Assembly: GCA_025355085.1 (NCBI GenBank)
Contig: JANXLQ010000385.1
Coordinates: forward strand, 1 to 51,952
Direction of reading: 5' to 3'
DNA: 51,952 bases
Source: Rhodopila sp.
GTDB lineage: Bacteria; Pseudomonadota; Alphaproteobacteria; Acetobacterales; Acetobacteraceae
Below are positions 1 to 8,816 of this stretch, one piece after another (position 1 is the stretch's first letter; each line of letters opens with the position of its first letter). A model generated the notes under the pieces. That model did not search any database. It had not been told where the DNA came from and worked only from the letters and a program-made list of their open reading frames with translations. A program made the position numbers and the translations under genes.

Positions 1-21
1 GGTCCAGCCAGCGAAGGTGGA

Positions 22-63
22 GGTGCGGTTATATTAGTATCTATACCGCAATATAACCGCACC
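22..63. repeat. 14-bp perfect inverted repeat with 14-nt spacer
   Basis: GGTGCGGTTATATT at 22-35 is perfectly complementary to AATATAACCGCACC at 50-63. The spacer (36-49) contains a further CTATACCGC, an imperfect copy of the arm. The size (42 bp) and symmetry suit a serine-resolvase or regulator binding site better than a terminator, as there is no T-tract. No resolvase gene adjoins it within the window, so the role is unknown. Confidence 0.6.
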
Positions 64-643
64 GTCCGATACCGTGAATAAGATGGGTTAGCTGCATCCG
101 TGATGCGGAAAATGCTCGCAGCCAGATGCTCGCTGGCACCGGCCACCCTCGCGCTACGCGAGCGGAACATTCCCAAATCCCTGCACATATAGATCAGCGG
201 TAATGCCCTCCCTTGGTAAAGGAGAGGTCGAGAGTTTAATCCCCTCCCGCAGGGTGTCATGGCCAGCCCGTCCCGACGGACGCCACTCTTCCGCGCCCGG
301 ATGCACGATCGTGCGGGATGTATTTCCCCGGGCTTGGGACGGTCATGTAAGCGAGACGCCAGACAGCGAAATCACTTGAGATTGTATCGATTCCAATATA
401 TACAACTTTATGCAGATTTACCTTTTTGCTTCCGATAGCTATTCGAGTGTAAGTGCGTTCACCTCGGACGAGACCGGTGGCAATCTGCCGACCGATTACG
501 CGCCATGGTTTTCGGTGAGTTGTGGTCGAGCGATACCCATTGGGGCGCCGAGCGATCATATCGCTGCGGCTATCCAACGGGATGGCTTTTTCCTGCTGTC
601 CGCCAGCGGGCATGCCGGCGCCAAATGGACGAGGAAGTAGGTC

Positions 644-664
644 ACCCTCATTACTAATGAGGGT
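644..664. repeat. Perfect hairpin, 9-bp stem
   Basis: ACCCTCATT (644-652), ACT, then AATGAGGGT (656-664). The stem is perfect with a 3-nt loop and no T-run follows. It is the first of three dyads in 90 bp just outside the Tn3 element. Confidence 0.6.
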
Positions 665-690
665 ATCGCCTTGCGCTAAACGGCGCATGG

Positions 691-734
691 GTTTTTGCCA
701 CGGTGGCAAAAACTGTTTCCACCATTGAAACAGT
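691..734. repeat. Two abutting perfect dyads
   Basis: GTTTTTGCCA (691-700), CGG, TGGCAAAAAC (704-713) forms a 10-bp stem with a 3-nt loop. It runs directly into ACTGTTTC (712-719), 7 nt, GAAACAGT (727-734). The two dyads share two bases, so they cannot both fold fully at once; a switch or a tandem protein-binding site is possible. Function unknown. Confidence 0.55.
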
Positions 735-876
735 GAGACGGCGGCGGAATAGGTGGCTCTCTACCCCGAGACGCCGAACGGGGGTTATCGGTAACGGTAA
801 AGCGAAGGTTCGCCAAGTTGGCGAAGCTACTTCTGAACACTTCATCGCTGAGGCTAGGGCCATCTTAGCGGATGAT
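703..876 (+). pseudogene. Possible truncated reading frame at the Tn3 left end
   Basis: A GTG-initiated frame starts inside the second dyad and encodes a short basic N-terminus (an RRRRNRW stretch). It runs into the transposon terminal repeat at 877; the frame formally continues to 975, but that part is transposon sequence. I do not recognise it. The start codon lies in a hairpin and no convincing ribosome binding site is visible. It may be a gene fragment cut by the element or simply a chance frame. Confidence 0.15.
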
Positions 877-913
877 GGGGGTCCGGTAGCAACGGAACCG
901 AAAGTTCGATTCA
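877..913 (+). repeat. Tn3 left terminal inverted repeat
   Basis: 37 bp, GGGGGTCCGG then TAGCAACGGAACCG and on to ATTCA. It matches the reverse complement of 4739-4775 except at position 887 (T here, G in the other end). The GGGG start and the length of about 38 bp are typical Tn3-family features. One more matching pair (876/4776) would make it 38 bp. Confidence 0.93.
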
Positions 914-1135
914 AACCGGAGGCCGGGCCGAGCGGCGAGGTTCGCAGGACCAGAATCGACCCAATTCGGCTGTAGCCGACGTGGGAGGGATGCAGAAAAC
1001 CACCGTTTGATGCACGCGCTGGCGCCGACGGCTCAATCAGGGCGACTTGCTCCGCCACCATGCATAAACTCATACATCTATCTTCGGCTTGTAAACCATG
1101 CTCTGCTGGGTTTTTGCAATCATCCGGGCGAAGCC

Positions 1136-1726
1136 ATGCTGGTCGGCTACATGCGCGTCTCCACGTCAGAGCAGAACCTCGCGCTCCAGCGCGATGCCCT
1201 GGAGGGTGCTGGCTGCGAGCGCCTCTACGAAGACACCTGCAGCGGTTCGGTCATTGAACGGCCCGGCCTCGCGCGAGCCCTCGACAACCTGCGCAGCGGC
1301 GATGCGCTGGTTGTGTGGAAGTTGGATCGCATCGGTCGATCGCTGGGTCATGTTGTTGAACTGGTGGCGGGGCTACAGGCGAAGGGCATCGGCCTCAAGG
1401 TGTTGACGGGCGGCATCGACACGACCAGCTCCACCGGGCGGTTGGTGTTCGGCATCTTCGCCACCCTCGCTGAGTTCGAACGCGATCTGATCAAGGAGCG
1501 CACCATGGCCGGGCTCGCCGCCGCGCGTGCCCGTGGCCGCACGGGCGGTCGGCCGCGTATGATGACGCGCGCCAAGCTGCGCACGGCGATGACGATGATG
1601 GCCGATCAGGGTAACGCGGCGTCCGATGTTGCCGAGCAACTCGGCATCTCCATCAGCACGCTTTACGCCTACGTGAACGGCGAAGGCCAGACGAAGCCGC
1701 GCGCGCAAAAACTGCTCGGCCGCTGA
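1136..1726 (+). CDS. tnpR: Serine resolvase TnpR of the Tn3-family element
   Basis: A 196-residue site-specific recombinase that resolves the cointegrates made by the transposase. The N-terminal catalytic domain starts MLVGYMRVST, with the nucleophile expected at Ser9. The conserved segments LVVWKLDRIGRS and FATLAEFERDLI follow, then the GRTGGRP hinge and a C-terminal helix-turn-helix of about 45 residues (AEQLGISISTLYAYV). The ATG at 1136 is preferred over upstream in-frame starts because it gives the standard family N-terminus and length. The transposase starts 10 bp downstream, so the two are co-transcribed. The resolution site probably lies between 914 and 1135, but I could not define its subsites. 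Confidence 0.93.
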   Translation: MLVGYMRVSTSEQNLALQRDALEGAGCERLYEDTCSGSVIERPGLARALDNLRSGDALVVWKLDRIGRSLGHVVELVAGLQAKGIGLKVLTGGIDTTSSTGRLVFGIFATLAEFERDLIKERTMAGLAAARARGRTGGRPRMMTRAKLRTAMTMMADQGNAASDVAEQLGISISTLYAYVNGEGQTKPRAQKLLGR

Positions 1727-1736
1727 GCCGCGTTCG

Positions 1737-4700
1737 ATGCCGGTTTCGTTTCTCACCGCCGAGCAGGAGCGGCGATATGGCCGCTACGCGGGGGAACCGA
1801 GCACGGACCAACTCGCGCGCTATTTTCACCTCGATGACGCCGATCGCGAACTGGTCATGGCCAAACGCTGGGATCACATGCGGCTCGGGTTTGCCGTCCA
1901 ACTCGGCACGGTGCGATTCCTCGGCACCTTCCTCGACGACCCCGCCGGGGTGCCAGCCGGTGTCATCGCCGATCTGGCCGGGCAACTGGGTATCGGCAAT
2001 CCGAATTGCATTACCGTCTATCGCGAGGGCCGCGCTCGTTGGCAGCACGCGCGCGAAATTCGGGTCAGGCTGGGTTATCGCGAATTCACTGACCCGTTCA
2101 CGCGTTTTCGCCTGGCGCGATGGCTGTATGCCTTGTGTTGGACCGGCACCGACAGGCCGAGCGTATTATTCGATCGAGCAACGGCGTGGCTGGTATCCGA
2201 GAAAGTGCTGTTGCCAGGTGCCTCTGCCCTTGAGCGGCTGGTGGCACGAATTCGGGACCGGGCCGCACGCCGATTGTGGCGTTCACTATCCCGCGACATC
2301 GCCGCCGCGCAGCGCAAGCAACTCGATGGCTTGCTCCTCGCTGGCGACGGAGGGCGGCCAAGTCCGCTCGATCGTCTCCGCGACGGGCCTTATCTGCGCA
2401 GCGGCGCCGAGTTGGCGCGTGCGGTCGAGCGGCTCGATGAGGTCCGGCTGTTAACAGTGGGCTTGCCGACCGTCGCTCATGTTCCGCCGGGCCGGGTGAC
2501 GGCGCTTGCTCGTTTCGCGGCGGTTGCCAAGGCACAGGCCGTGGCCCGCATGTTGGAAGAGCGCCGCATGGCCACGTTGCTCGCCTTCGTTCGCACGCTC
2601 GAAGCCAGCGCGCAGGATGACGTGCTCGACTTGCTCGATGTTGTCGTGACCAAGGTCTTCGCCGACGCGGCAGCGGTCGGCAAGCGGGCGAGACTGCGCA
2701 CCATCCGCGATCTCGATGCCGCCGCGCTCAAATTGCGCCAGGCCGGAGCCGTCCTGATGGACGATACGGTCGCGGATGCGGCGGTCCGGGAAGCGGCTTT
2801 CGCCGCCGTGCCTCGCGAGGCATTCGCGGCGGCCCTCGATCAGATCGATTTGCTTATTCGGCCCACGGGCGATCTCTATTTCACCGAACTGCGCGCCCAA
2901 CATCGCAAGCTGCGTTTCATGCCGGCGTTGCTCCGATCTCTGTCGTTCGGCGCCGCCCCTGCCGGTCAATCGGTGCTTGATGCGATCAGTCACCTTCGCG
3001 CCGGAGACGGAAAGAACCCCTCGGCATCGGCGCCGCTCGAATTCGCGCCGCCAGGATGGAAGCGCCAGATCAAGGCGTCAGATGGGTCACTCGACAAGGT
3101 CGCGTATCGTCTTTGCCTGCTGGAGGGCATACGTGCGGCGATACGGCGGCGGGACCTTTTTGTTTCACCAAGCATACGATATGCGGACCCACGTCTTGGC
3201 CTGCTGACCGGATCGGCCTGGGAAGCGGCACGGCCTGGGAAGCGGCACGGCCTGCCATTTGCCGCACCCTTGGCTTCTCGACCGATGCATCGGTCGAGGT
3301 CGCGGGTCTCGCCGAAAGGGTCGATGCCGCCTATCGGAATACGGCGGCGAAATTGCCGGAAATTGCTGATGTCGTGGTTGATGGCAGCGAACTGGTCCTA
3401 TCCCCTCTCGATAAGCTGGAAGAACCGCCGAGCCTGATCGCGCTCAAGGCAGCGGTCGCGGCACGGCTACCCAGGGTGGACCTGCCGGAGTTACTGCTGG
3501 AGATGCACGCACGCACCGGCTTTGCCGCCGGGTTCACACATGCCAGCGAGGGCGGTGCACGCGCCGGTGACGTTGCGACCAGTCTCTGTGCCGTGCTGCT
3601 GGCGGAGGCCTGCAACACCGGCTTCGAGCCGCTGATCCGATTGGATACGCCCGCACTGCGACGCTCGCGGCTGAGCTGGGTCCGGCAAAATTATATCCGC
3701 GCCGAAACGCTGACCCGTGCCAACGCGTCGCTTGTCGCCGCTCAAAACAAAATCGCCCTCGCACATGCATGGGGTGGTGGTGACGTCGCGTCCGCCGACG
3801 GGGTTCGCTTCGTCGTGCCGATTCGCACGGTCCATTCCGGGCCGAACCCACGCTATTTCGGGCAGGAACGTGGGGTCACATTCTACAATCTGGTCTCCGA
3901 CCAGTTCACCGGCCTGAACGGCATCACCGTGCCGGGCACCTTGCGTGACAGCCTGGTGTTGCTCTCGGTCGTGTTGGAACAACAGACCGAATTGCAACCG
4001 ACCGAAATCATGACGGATACCGGCGCCTACACCGACACGATGTTCGGCATTTTCCATTTACTTGGATATCAGTTCAGTCCGCGTCTCGCCGACATCGGCG
4101 GGTCACGCTTCTGGCGCGTCGATCAGAAGGCCGACTATGGCGCGTTAAACGTCTTGGCCGCGCAACGCATCAACACAACGCTGATAACCGAACATTGGGA
4201 AGATCTGCTGCGGCTGGCGGGCTCTCTCAAGCTCGGCACTGTCCAGGCCTCGGGTCTGATCCGCACGCTGCAAACCAAGGATCGGCCAACCAGGCTCGCT
4301 CGCGCGTTGGAGGAGGTGGGGCGGCTCGTGAAGACGCTTTACCTTCTTCGATACATCGAAGACGAGGCATATCGGCGGCGAATCCTGGTGCAACTCAATC
4401 GCGGCGAGGGACGCCATCAACTCGCCCGCGTGGTGTTCCATGGCAAGCGCGGAGAGTTGCGGCAGCGCTATCGCGAAGGCCAGGAAGACCAGCTCGGCGC
4501 CCTCGGTCTGGTGGTCAACGTCATCGTGCTCTGGAACACGATTTATATGGATGCGGCGCTGGACCAACTCCGTGCGGACGGGCACGACGTTCGTGACGAG
4601 GACATCGCCCGCCTGTCCCCACTGGGCTTCAACCATATCAACATGCTTGGCCGTTATGCCTTTACATTACCGGAAACGGTTGCTCGCGGAGAACTGCGGC

Positions 4701-4741
4701 CGTTGCGCGATCCGAGGACCGCCCGCGATGACGACGGCTGA
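1737..4741 (+). pseudogene. tnpA: Tn3-family transposase TnpA, frameshifted
   Basis: Encodes the DDE transposase of the element, about 995 residues if intact. The first frame (1737 to about 3247) carries the N-terminal DUF4158-type DNA-binding region (start MPVSFLTAEQERRYG). The second frame (to 4741) carries the catalytic core: IMTDTGAYTD with the first Asp, SPRLADIGG with the second, and REGQEDQLGALG with the Glu. The frame is lost at a 17-bp tandem duplication (3214-3247). Deleting one copy joins SAWEAARP to AICRTLGF exactly as expected for the family. No other inactivating change was noticed, so the damage looks recent. A slippage-based revertant would be fully functional. Confidence 0.93.
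3214..3247 (+). repeat. 17-bp tandem duplication inside tnpA
   Basis: CGGCCTGGGAAGCGGCA occurs at 3214-3230 and again at 3231-3247, followed by CGGCCTG of a third partial copy (3248-3254). Seventeen is not a multiple of three, so the extra copy shifts the transposase frame. The pre-existing CGGCCTG at both sides would have favoured replication slippage. Confidence 0.95.
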
Positions 4742-4775
4742 ATCGAACTTTCGGTTCCGTTGCTCCCGGACCCCC
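4739..4775 (-). repeat. Tn3 right terminal inverted repeat
   Basis: 37 bp ending in CCGGACCCCC on the plus strand, matching the left repeat at 36 of 37 positions (difference at 4765). It contains the tnpA stop codon. DNA to its right is the broken gspO gene. Confidence 0.93.
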
Positions 4776-5219
4776 AGGTAGGGAGGGGTGGCTGGCCAAG
4801 CAAGGGTTGGTCGTGACTACCCATTCCAGACAGCGAGGAGGCAAAAGTATCCACTCGACGTCAATCAGTGCTAACGTAAGCAATCTCCACTCCAACACGC
4901 ACCAAAGCCATAGTTCAGTTCCGGAGAATGCGACCATAGCTAACGGAGCGACGCAAATGGCCACCAGTTCAATCGCTAGGTGAAACACCGGCACCCGGAT
5001 GCCGCAGTGCCTGCAACGGCCCAGAAAAGCAGACAAACTGATTAAGGGCACAAGGCCGTGCGCGGTCAAAACCAACCCACATGCTTTGCTATGGGAGCGT
5101 CCCAGGACCACCGGCAGCCCACGTGGTAGCCGCAGTATCAAGAAACCGAGAAAGCTGTCGGCAAATGGCACATTCATCAGCACTGCAACGCCGGCATAGT
5201 CCTGAACTGGAAAAACCAT
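4776..5219 (-). pseudogene. gspO: Prepilin peptidase GspO, truncated by the Tn3 element
   Basis: The N-terminal part (about 148 residues) of a type II secretion prepilin peptidase, the membrane aspartyl protease that cleaves and methylates the pseudopilins. Visible family features are FLGFLILRLPRG, PVVLGRSH, GRCRHCG and the start of the catalytic region, ALIDVEWILLP. All later membrane segments and the GxGD motif are missing, because the gene runs into the transposon right repeat at 4775. It also looks degraded: the usual first CxxC is SKAC, and the expected LLPD reads LLPP. Its ATG overlaps the gspK stop (ATGA), showing it was the last operon gene. Another prepilin peptidase must serve this system if it works. 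Confidence 0.85.
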
Positions 5220-6013
5220 CAGTCCCAGGCTAAGATACGATATGGGCGGATCGCGTCATCGTCGTTCGGGTCGATCCGCACCACAGCATGGCGAACCACC
5301 CGCGCGTCCGACCGAGTAACGCGCGCAGTGATATTTACGACCAGTGGTGCATGGTCGTCAACGGTCGGTGCCCGATCCGCACCGGCATCTTGCAAAACGC
5401 CTGCGACCAGGGGCGATGCTTTGCTGATATCGACCCGCCCGTCGGTATAAACGCTCATATAAGGGGCCAACCGCGCTAAAATATCAGGTGTCATTCCCAG
5501 CACCAACAACATCTCATCGGGATCGTTGAATCGTTCGTGTGCCGGCCCCCATGACAAACCGGCGGTACGATACGCTGCGGCACTGCTACCTGAATCGGCA
5601 CTGTGCCAGGCGGACAACGCAGCGCCGATGCGGTCCGCGTTGACCTGATCTACGCCTACGCGCCGCATGAGTGCAGCCAGCAAAACGGGAGAGGCCGCAC
5701 CTGGGTTGATGCGCCCTGAATCATCTTCGATCACGATCATGCCCGAGCCGCCGGCGAAGCGCACTGCCCGGACCACACCATCGGCCGGCCAGTGGCGTGC
5801 GGAAGGGGCCAATAAGCCGAAAATCGCCTGCTTCACCAGACCGTCGGCCACGGCCGATGCCTCCGCAGCCGCTTGCAAAGAGATGCTACGCGTCAGCATT
5901 CTATGAGCCGCAGCGGTGATATGGCTGCCGATCAGTGCCAGCAGCGCCAAGGTCCATAATACGATCAGCAGGGCGAAACCTCGCTCCCCATTTGCCGGTG
6001 AGCGATGGCTCAT
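5219..6013 (-). CDS. gspK: Type II secretion minor pseudopilin GspK
   Basis: A 264-residue minor pseudopilin expected at the tip of the periplasmic pseudopilus, where GspK works with GspI and GspJ. The leader ends NGERG and is followed by FALLIVLWTLALLALIG, a class III prepilin signal lacking Glu at +5, which is diagnostic of GspK. The large periplasmic domain contains IEDDSGRINPG and FNDPDEMLLVLGM, typical of the family. The start codon overlaps the gspD stop (ATGA) and its own stop overlaps gspO. Processing would need a prepilin peptidase encoded elsewhere, as gspO is broken. Confidence 0.93.
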   Translation of the reverse strand: MSHRSPANGERGFALLIVLWTLALLALIGSHITAAAHRMLTRSISLQAAAEASAVADGLVKQAIFGLLAPSARHWPADGVVRAVRFAGGSGMIVIEDDSGRINPGAASPVLLAALMRRVGVDQVNADRIGAALSAWHSADSGSSAAAYRTAGLSWGPAHERFNDPDEMLLVLGMTPDILARLAPYMSVYTDGRVDISKASPLVAGVLQDAGADRAPTVDDHAPLVVNITARVTRSDARVVRHAVVRIDPNDDDAIRPYRILAWD

Positions 6014-8319
6014 TGATCGGACGGGCGATCGAAGCTGCGCCGCACCCTCTCTCGCAGGCGGCGATTGGGGTCCGGCGAGCCCGACAGGTGTTCGGCCTGC
6101 GCGATATAGGGCACCGCTGCGGCGGCGTTGAGTCCTTCACGCATATCTTCGGTCAATTGGCGCATCTCTGACTGGTTGTGAATGACATGCGGCGTGATCA
6201 GCACTAGCAATTCAGTGCGTACGTGGGCGTTGCTCTGGGTACCCGCCAGCACCCCCAAAATCGGTATGTCTTTGAGCCAGGGGATACCTTGATTGCCGCG
6301 GGAGGTTGTATCCCGAATCAACCCCGCCATGCCGATCGTCTGGCCGTCCTGAACGACGACGCGAGACGTCACGCTCCGTTCATTGAACGTCGGGCTGGCA
6401 ATGCCGTTTGCCTTCGCCGTGTCGTCCACATCGCTGACTTCCTGCGACACATCCAGCGTAATCATCCCACCGCTGTTGACGCGCGGCGTGACCTCCATAA
6501 TCACGCCGGTTGGCTGGTATGCGATAGAGTTGATCACCGGCGCATTAGCGGCGATCGTGCTTTGCGAACTCGCCGTCAGATACGGCACTAGCGCACCGAC
6601 CTGTAGCCGGGCCAGTTGATTGTCCACCACGGTGATCTGGGGTGAGGACAGAACATTCACGGTCGTCACCGCCTGCAATGCGGAGATCGCGATCGGGGCC
6701 CCGCCCAGGCCGGGGCCACCCAGCAGGAAGCCAGGGAAAGAGGTGCCGAGAATAGTGCTGGCTGGATTGTTGACGGCCGAAGCGGCGTTATCGAGGATGC
6801 CGTTGATCCCGCCGGATTTGAAGAAGAACTGGGTCCCGTATTGCAGCTTGTCGTTCAGCGTCACCTCCGCGATCGTGGCATCGATGCGCACCTGCATGGG
6901 CAGGATATCAATCTTGCGCAGCATGTTTAGGACGGTTTCTTCCTCCTGTGGTGTGCCCTGGATCAGTACGGCGTTGTTTTGCGGGTTAGGCAGGATGCGC
7001 ATGGCGTCGGCATTAACGTCGCCGGCCGATTGGTCCAATCCGCCAAAAAGCGGGTTGGCGGATCCGCCGATTTGTGGTCCGGAACTCTGCCCGCCCGTCG
7101 CAGCCGCGACGGCGGATGGCGCGGCGTTGCTGCCGCCAAAGCTGCCGCTTCCGGACCCCGCCCCGGTTGAGCCATTTCCTTGCCCACCCCCAATGCCCGA
7201 TGACCCGATGCCGCCGCCCGCACCTCCACCGATCCCGAGGCCGGCCTGGCGCGATCCGCCGGCACCCATGGAGGAGCCGGAGCGCGAGGAACCGCCGCCG
7301 CCCCGCTGTATGTCCGGTTGGGCGGTTACATTGTTCGGGGTGAACGCGGTCTGCAACATGTAGGCGATGTCATTCGCATTGCTGTTTTGCAGATAGAACA
7401 CATGCCAGCTTCGCACCGTGTGGCGCCGTTCGCGTTCGACCAGCGCGAAGACCTGTCGGGCTGCATCGATGTAGCGTGGCTGTGAAGAAATGATTAGCAC
7501 CACGTTCAGTCGCGACAACGGTACAACCCGTACCAACCCCGACAATGAAGCGCCTGCTCGACCGCGAAACGCCTCTTGCATCGCTTCTGCGAAATCGCGC
7601 GCACTGCCGGAGCCAACCGGCAGAAGTGCATATGACTGATGTGATAATGCATCGATATCGAAGCTTTGCACCAATTCGCGCATTGCCTGAATTTGCAACG
7701 GATCGGCAGTTACCAGAAGGGCGTTCAAGCCGGTTTCGGCGGTGACCTTGGCGTTTGTGCCGGCCACAGGCTGAAGTACCTTGGCCAGTTCGTCGGCGGA
7801 AACGTAACGGAGCGGAATGACCGCACTACCCGCAGCACCAGCGGTGGCGGCCGGAACAATCCGATACAGCCCCTCGGACGACACCAGAATAGCGCCGACG
7901 TTGGCCAGCAGCATCTGCAATGTCGGCAGCAACTGCTGTGCCGATACCGGCTCGGCGGCATGTAGTGTCACCGTTCCATGCACCGCTGGATCGATCGTGT
8001 AAGAATTGTGGAGCAGCCCGCCCAGGATTTGGGCCACAACCGCTCGTACGTCGGTATCGGCGAAATCGAGGGTAAATTCCCTGGTAACCGCCTGGGGCGC
8101 CGTTACCTTCCCACTCTGCGTCCGAACCGCGCCGTACGCCACGATCGGATCGACGGACACAGGGGTTGCCAGACGCTCGCTGATACGCGGGGCGGCCGCC
8201 AGATCGCGGGCCGAGGTCGCTAGGGGTGGCAGTGCCACCCGTTCGGGCTGCTGGCAACCGGCCAGCGAAGCGATCAGGGCAGCAGAGACGAGGCAGGCTT
8301 GTCGGGAAGCGACCTTCAT
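6010..8319 (-). CDS. gspD: Type II secretion secretin GspD, lipoprotein type
   Basis: A 769-residue outer-membrane secretin forming the exit channel. The N-terminus has a lipoprotein signal with lipobox SLAGC (Cys22), unlike most GspD proteins, which have a plain signal peptide. N0/N1-N3 domains follow (about 80-440; TLDFADTDVRAVVAQIL begins N0). The C-terminal secretin core (about 440-735) contains VNVLSSPQI, QPTGVIMEVTPRV and TELLVLITPHVI. A Gly/Ser-rich insert of about 65 residues (roughly 343-410) sits in the N3 region. A lipidated secretin can be self-piloting, as described for HxcQ of Pseudomonas aeruginosa, which fits the absence of a GspS pilotin here. It overlaps gspC/N upstream and gspK downstream by ATGA. 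Confidence 0.95.
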   Translation of the reverse strand: MKVASRQACLVSAALIASLAGCQQPERVALPPLATSARDLAAAPRISERLATPVSVDPIVAYGAVRTQSGKVTAPQAVTREFTLDFADTDVRAVVAQILGGLLHNSYTIDPAVHGTVTLHAAEPVSAQQLLPTLQMLLANVGAILVSSEGLYRIVPAATAGAAGSAVIPLRYVSADELAKVLQPVAGTNAKVTAETGLNALLVTADPLQIQAMRELVQSFDIDALSHQSYALLPVGSGSARDFAEAMQEAFRGRAGASLSGLVRVVPLSRLNVVLIISSQPRYIDAARQVFALVERERRHTVRSWHVFYLQNSNANDIAYMLQTAFTPNNVTAQPDIQRGGGGSSRSGSSMGAGGSRQAGLGIGGGAGGGIGSSGIGGGQGNGSTGAGSGSGSFGGSNAAPSAVAAATGGQSSGPQIGGSANPLFGGLDQSAGDVNADAMRILPNPQNNAVLIQGTPQEEETVLNMLRKIDILPMQVRIDATIAEVTLNDKLQYGTQFFFKSGGINGILDNAASAVNNPASTILGTSFPGFLLGGPGLGGAPIAISALQAVTTVNVLSSPQITVVDNQLARLQVGALVPYLTASSQSTIAANAPVINSIAYQPTGVIMEVTPRVNSGGMITLDVSQEVSDVDDTAKANGIASPTFNERSVTSRVVVQDGQTIGMAGLIRDTTSRGNQGIPWLKDIPILGVLAGTQSNAHVRTELLVLITPHVIHNQSEMRQLTEDMREGLNAAAAVPYIAQAEHLSGSPDPNRRLRERVRRSFDRPSDQ

Positions 8320-8816
8320 TTCACTGATCCGGAGGATTGAACCTCGGGAGCGCTCGATGCTCCCACTAAGTGGGCAAAATTCGGTCGAAGCACACGCCCT
8401 CCTTCAGATGCGATCAATGAAACTTGACCGGGGGTTATATCCCCTATTTTGAAACGACCGACGCTGTCGCCCGCCGCCACGGCTTTGGCTCGTCCCGAAC
8501 CATCGTCGAAAATAGCCGTCCCTCCAGACGGGCCGGTCACGATCCCGCTCAGGCGAGGTAGGTTTTCGGCTAAACCCAACGACCCAAATCCCGTGGGAGC
8601 GAGCCGGCGGTTGGGGCTGAACAGGGGGCGTTCCAGTAGCGTGGCGGCGATATCGGTCAGCAGATCGGTATCAGGTTCGGCGTCAACCGGGACATGCACT
8701 GGGACCGTCCGGGGGCCGGTAATGTCGGGAGCGTCATCGGTACTCGGCCACAGTTCCCACACAAGGATGCAGGTGAGCGCCACGGCGAACCCGGCAATCA
8801 TTGGCAGTGCTTTCAT
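8316..8816 (-). CDS. Type II secretion GspC/GspN (XpsN)-like inner-membrane protein
   Basis: A 166-residue bitopic protein with one N-terminal membrane segment (about 6-22) and a periplasmic domain containing LLERPLFSPNRRL and LPRLSGIVTGPSGGTAIF. Those motifs match the small GspC/XcpP-HR or XpsN-type proteins that link the inner-membrane platform to the secretin. There is no PDZ domain, and its length favours the short GspN/XpsN form. Its position between gspM and gspD supports this role. It is coupled to both neighbours by ATGA overlaps. Naming it GspC or GspN is uncertain. Confidence 0.75.
   Translation of the reverse strand: MKALPMIAGFAVALTCILVWELWPSTDDAPDITGPRTVPVHVPVDAEPDTDLLTDIAATLLERPLFSPNRRLAPTGFGSLGLAENLPRLSGIVTGPSGGTAIFDDGSGRAKAVAAGDSVGRFKIGDITPGQVSLIASEGGRVLRPNFAHLVGASSAPEVQSSGSVK

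Larger units (their letters stand above)
1..702. other. Gene-poor left flank
   Basis: No reading frame here has a recognisable domain, a good ribosome binding site or codon use like the neighbouring genes. What stands out is a set of strong dyads, listed separately (22-63, 644-664, 691-734). The stretch lies outside the Tn3 left terminal repeat. It does not continue the gspO gene that is cut at the other end of the transposon, so it is probably a patchwork of mobile-element debris. Nothing more can be supported. Confidence 0.5.
877..4775 (+). mobile_element. Tn3-family transposon (IRL, tnpR, tnpA, IRR)
   Basis: A complete element of about 3.9 kb bounded by 37-bp inverted repeats starting GGGGGTCCGG, with one mismatch between the ends. 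The order is left repeat, about 220 bp that should hold the resolution site, serine resolvase, then transposase in the same direction. The transposase stop codon (4739-4741) lies inside the right repeat, a compact arrangement common in the family. Transposase is frameshifted, so the element cannot move by itself unless helped. No 5-bp target duplication is visible: 872-876 reads ATGAT and 4776-4780 reads AGGTA. One flank has therefore been replaced since insertion. Confidence 0.93.

Noticed and set aside
872-4780. Target-site duplication of the Tn3 element
   Set aside because: The flanking pentamers (ATGAT and AGGTA) differ; shifting the boundary by one base does not create a match.
6620-7363. 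Pro-rich 247-codon plus-strand frame opposite gspD
   Set aside because: It is the complement of the Gly/Ser-rich part of the secretin, which explains the proline richness.
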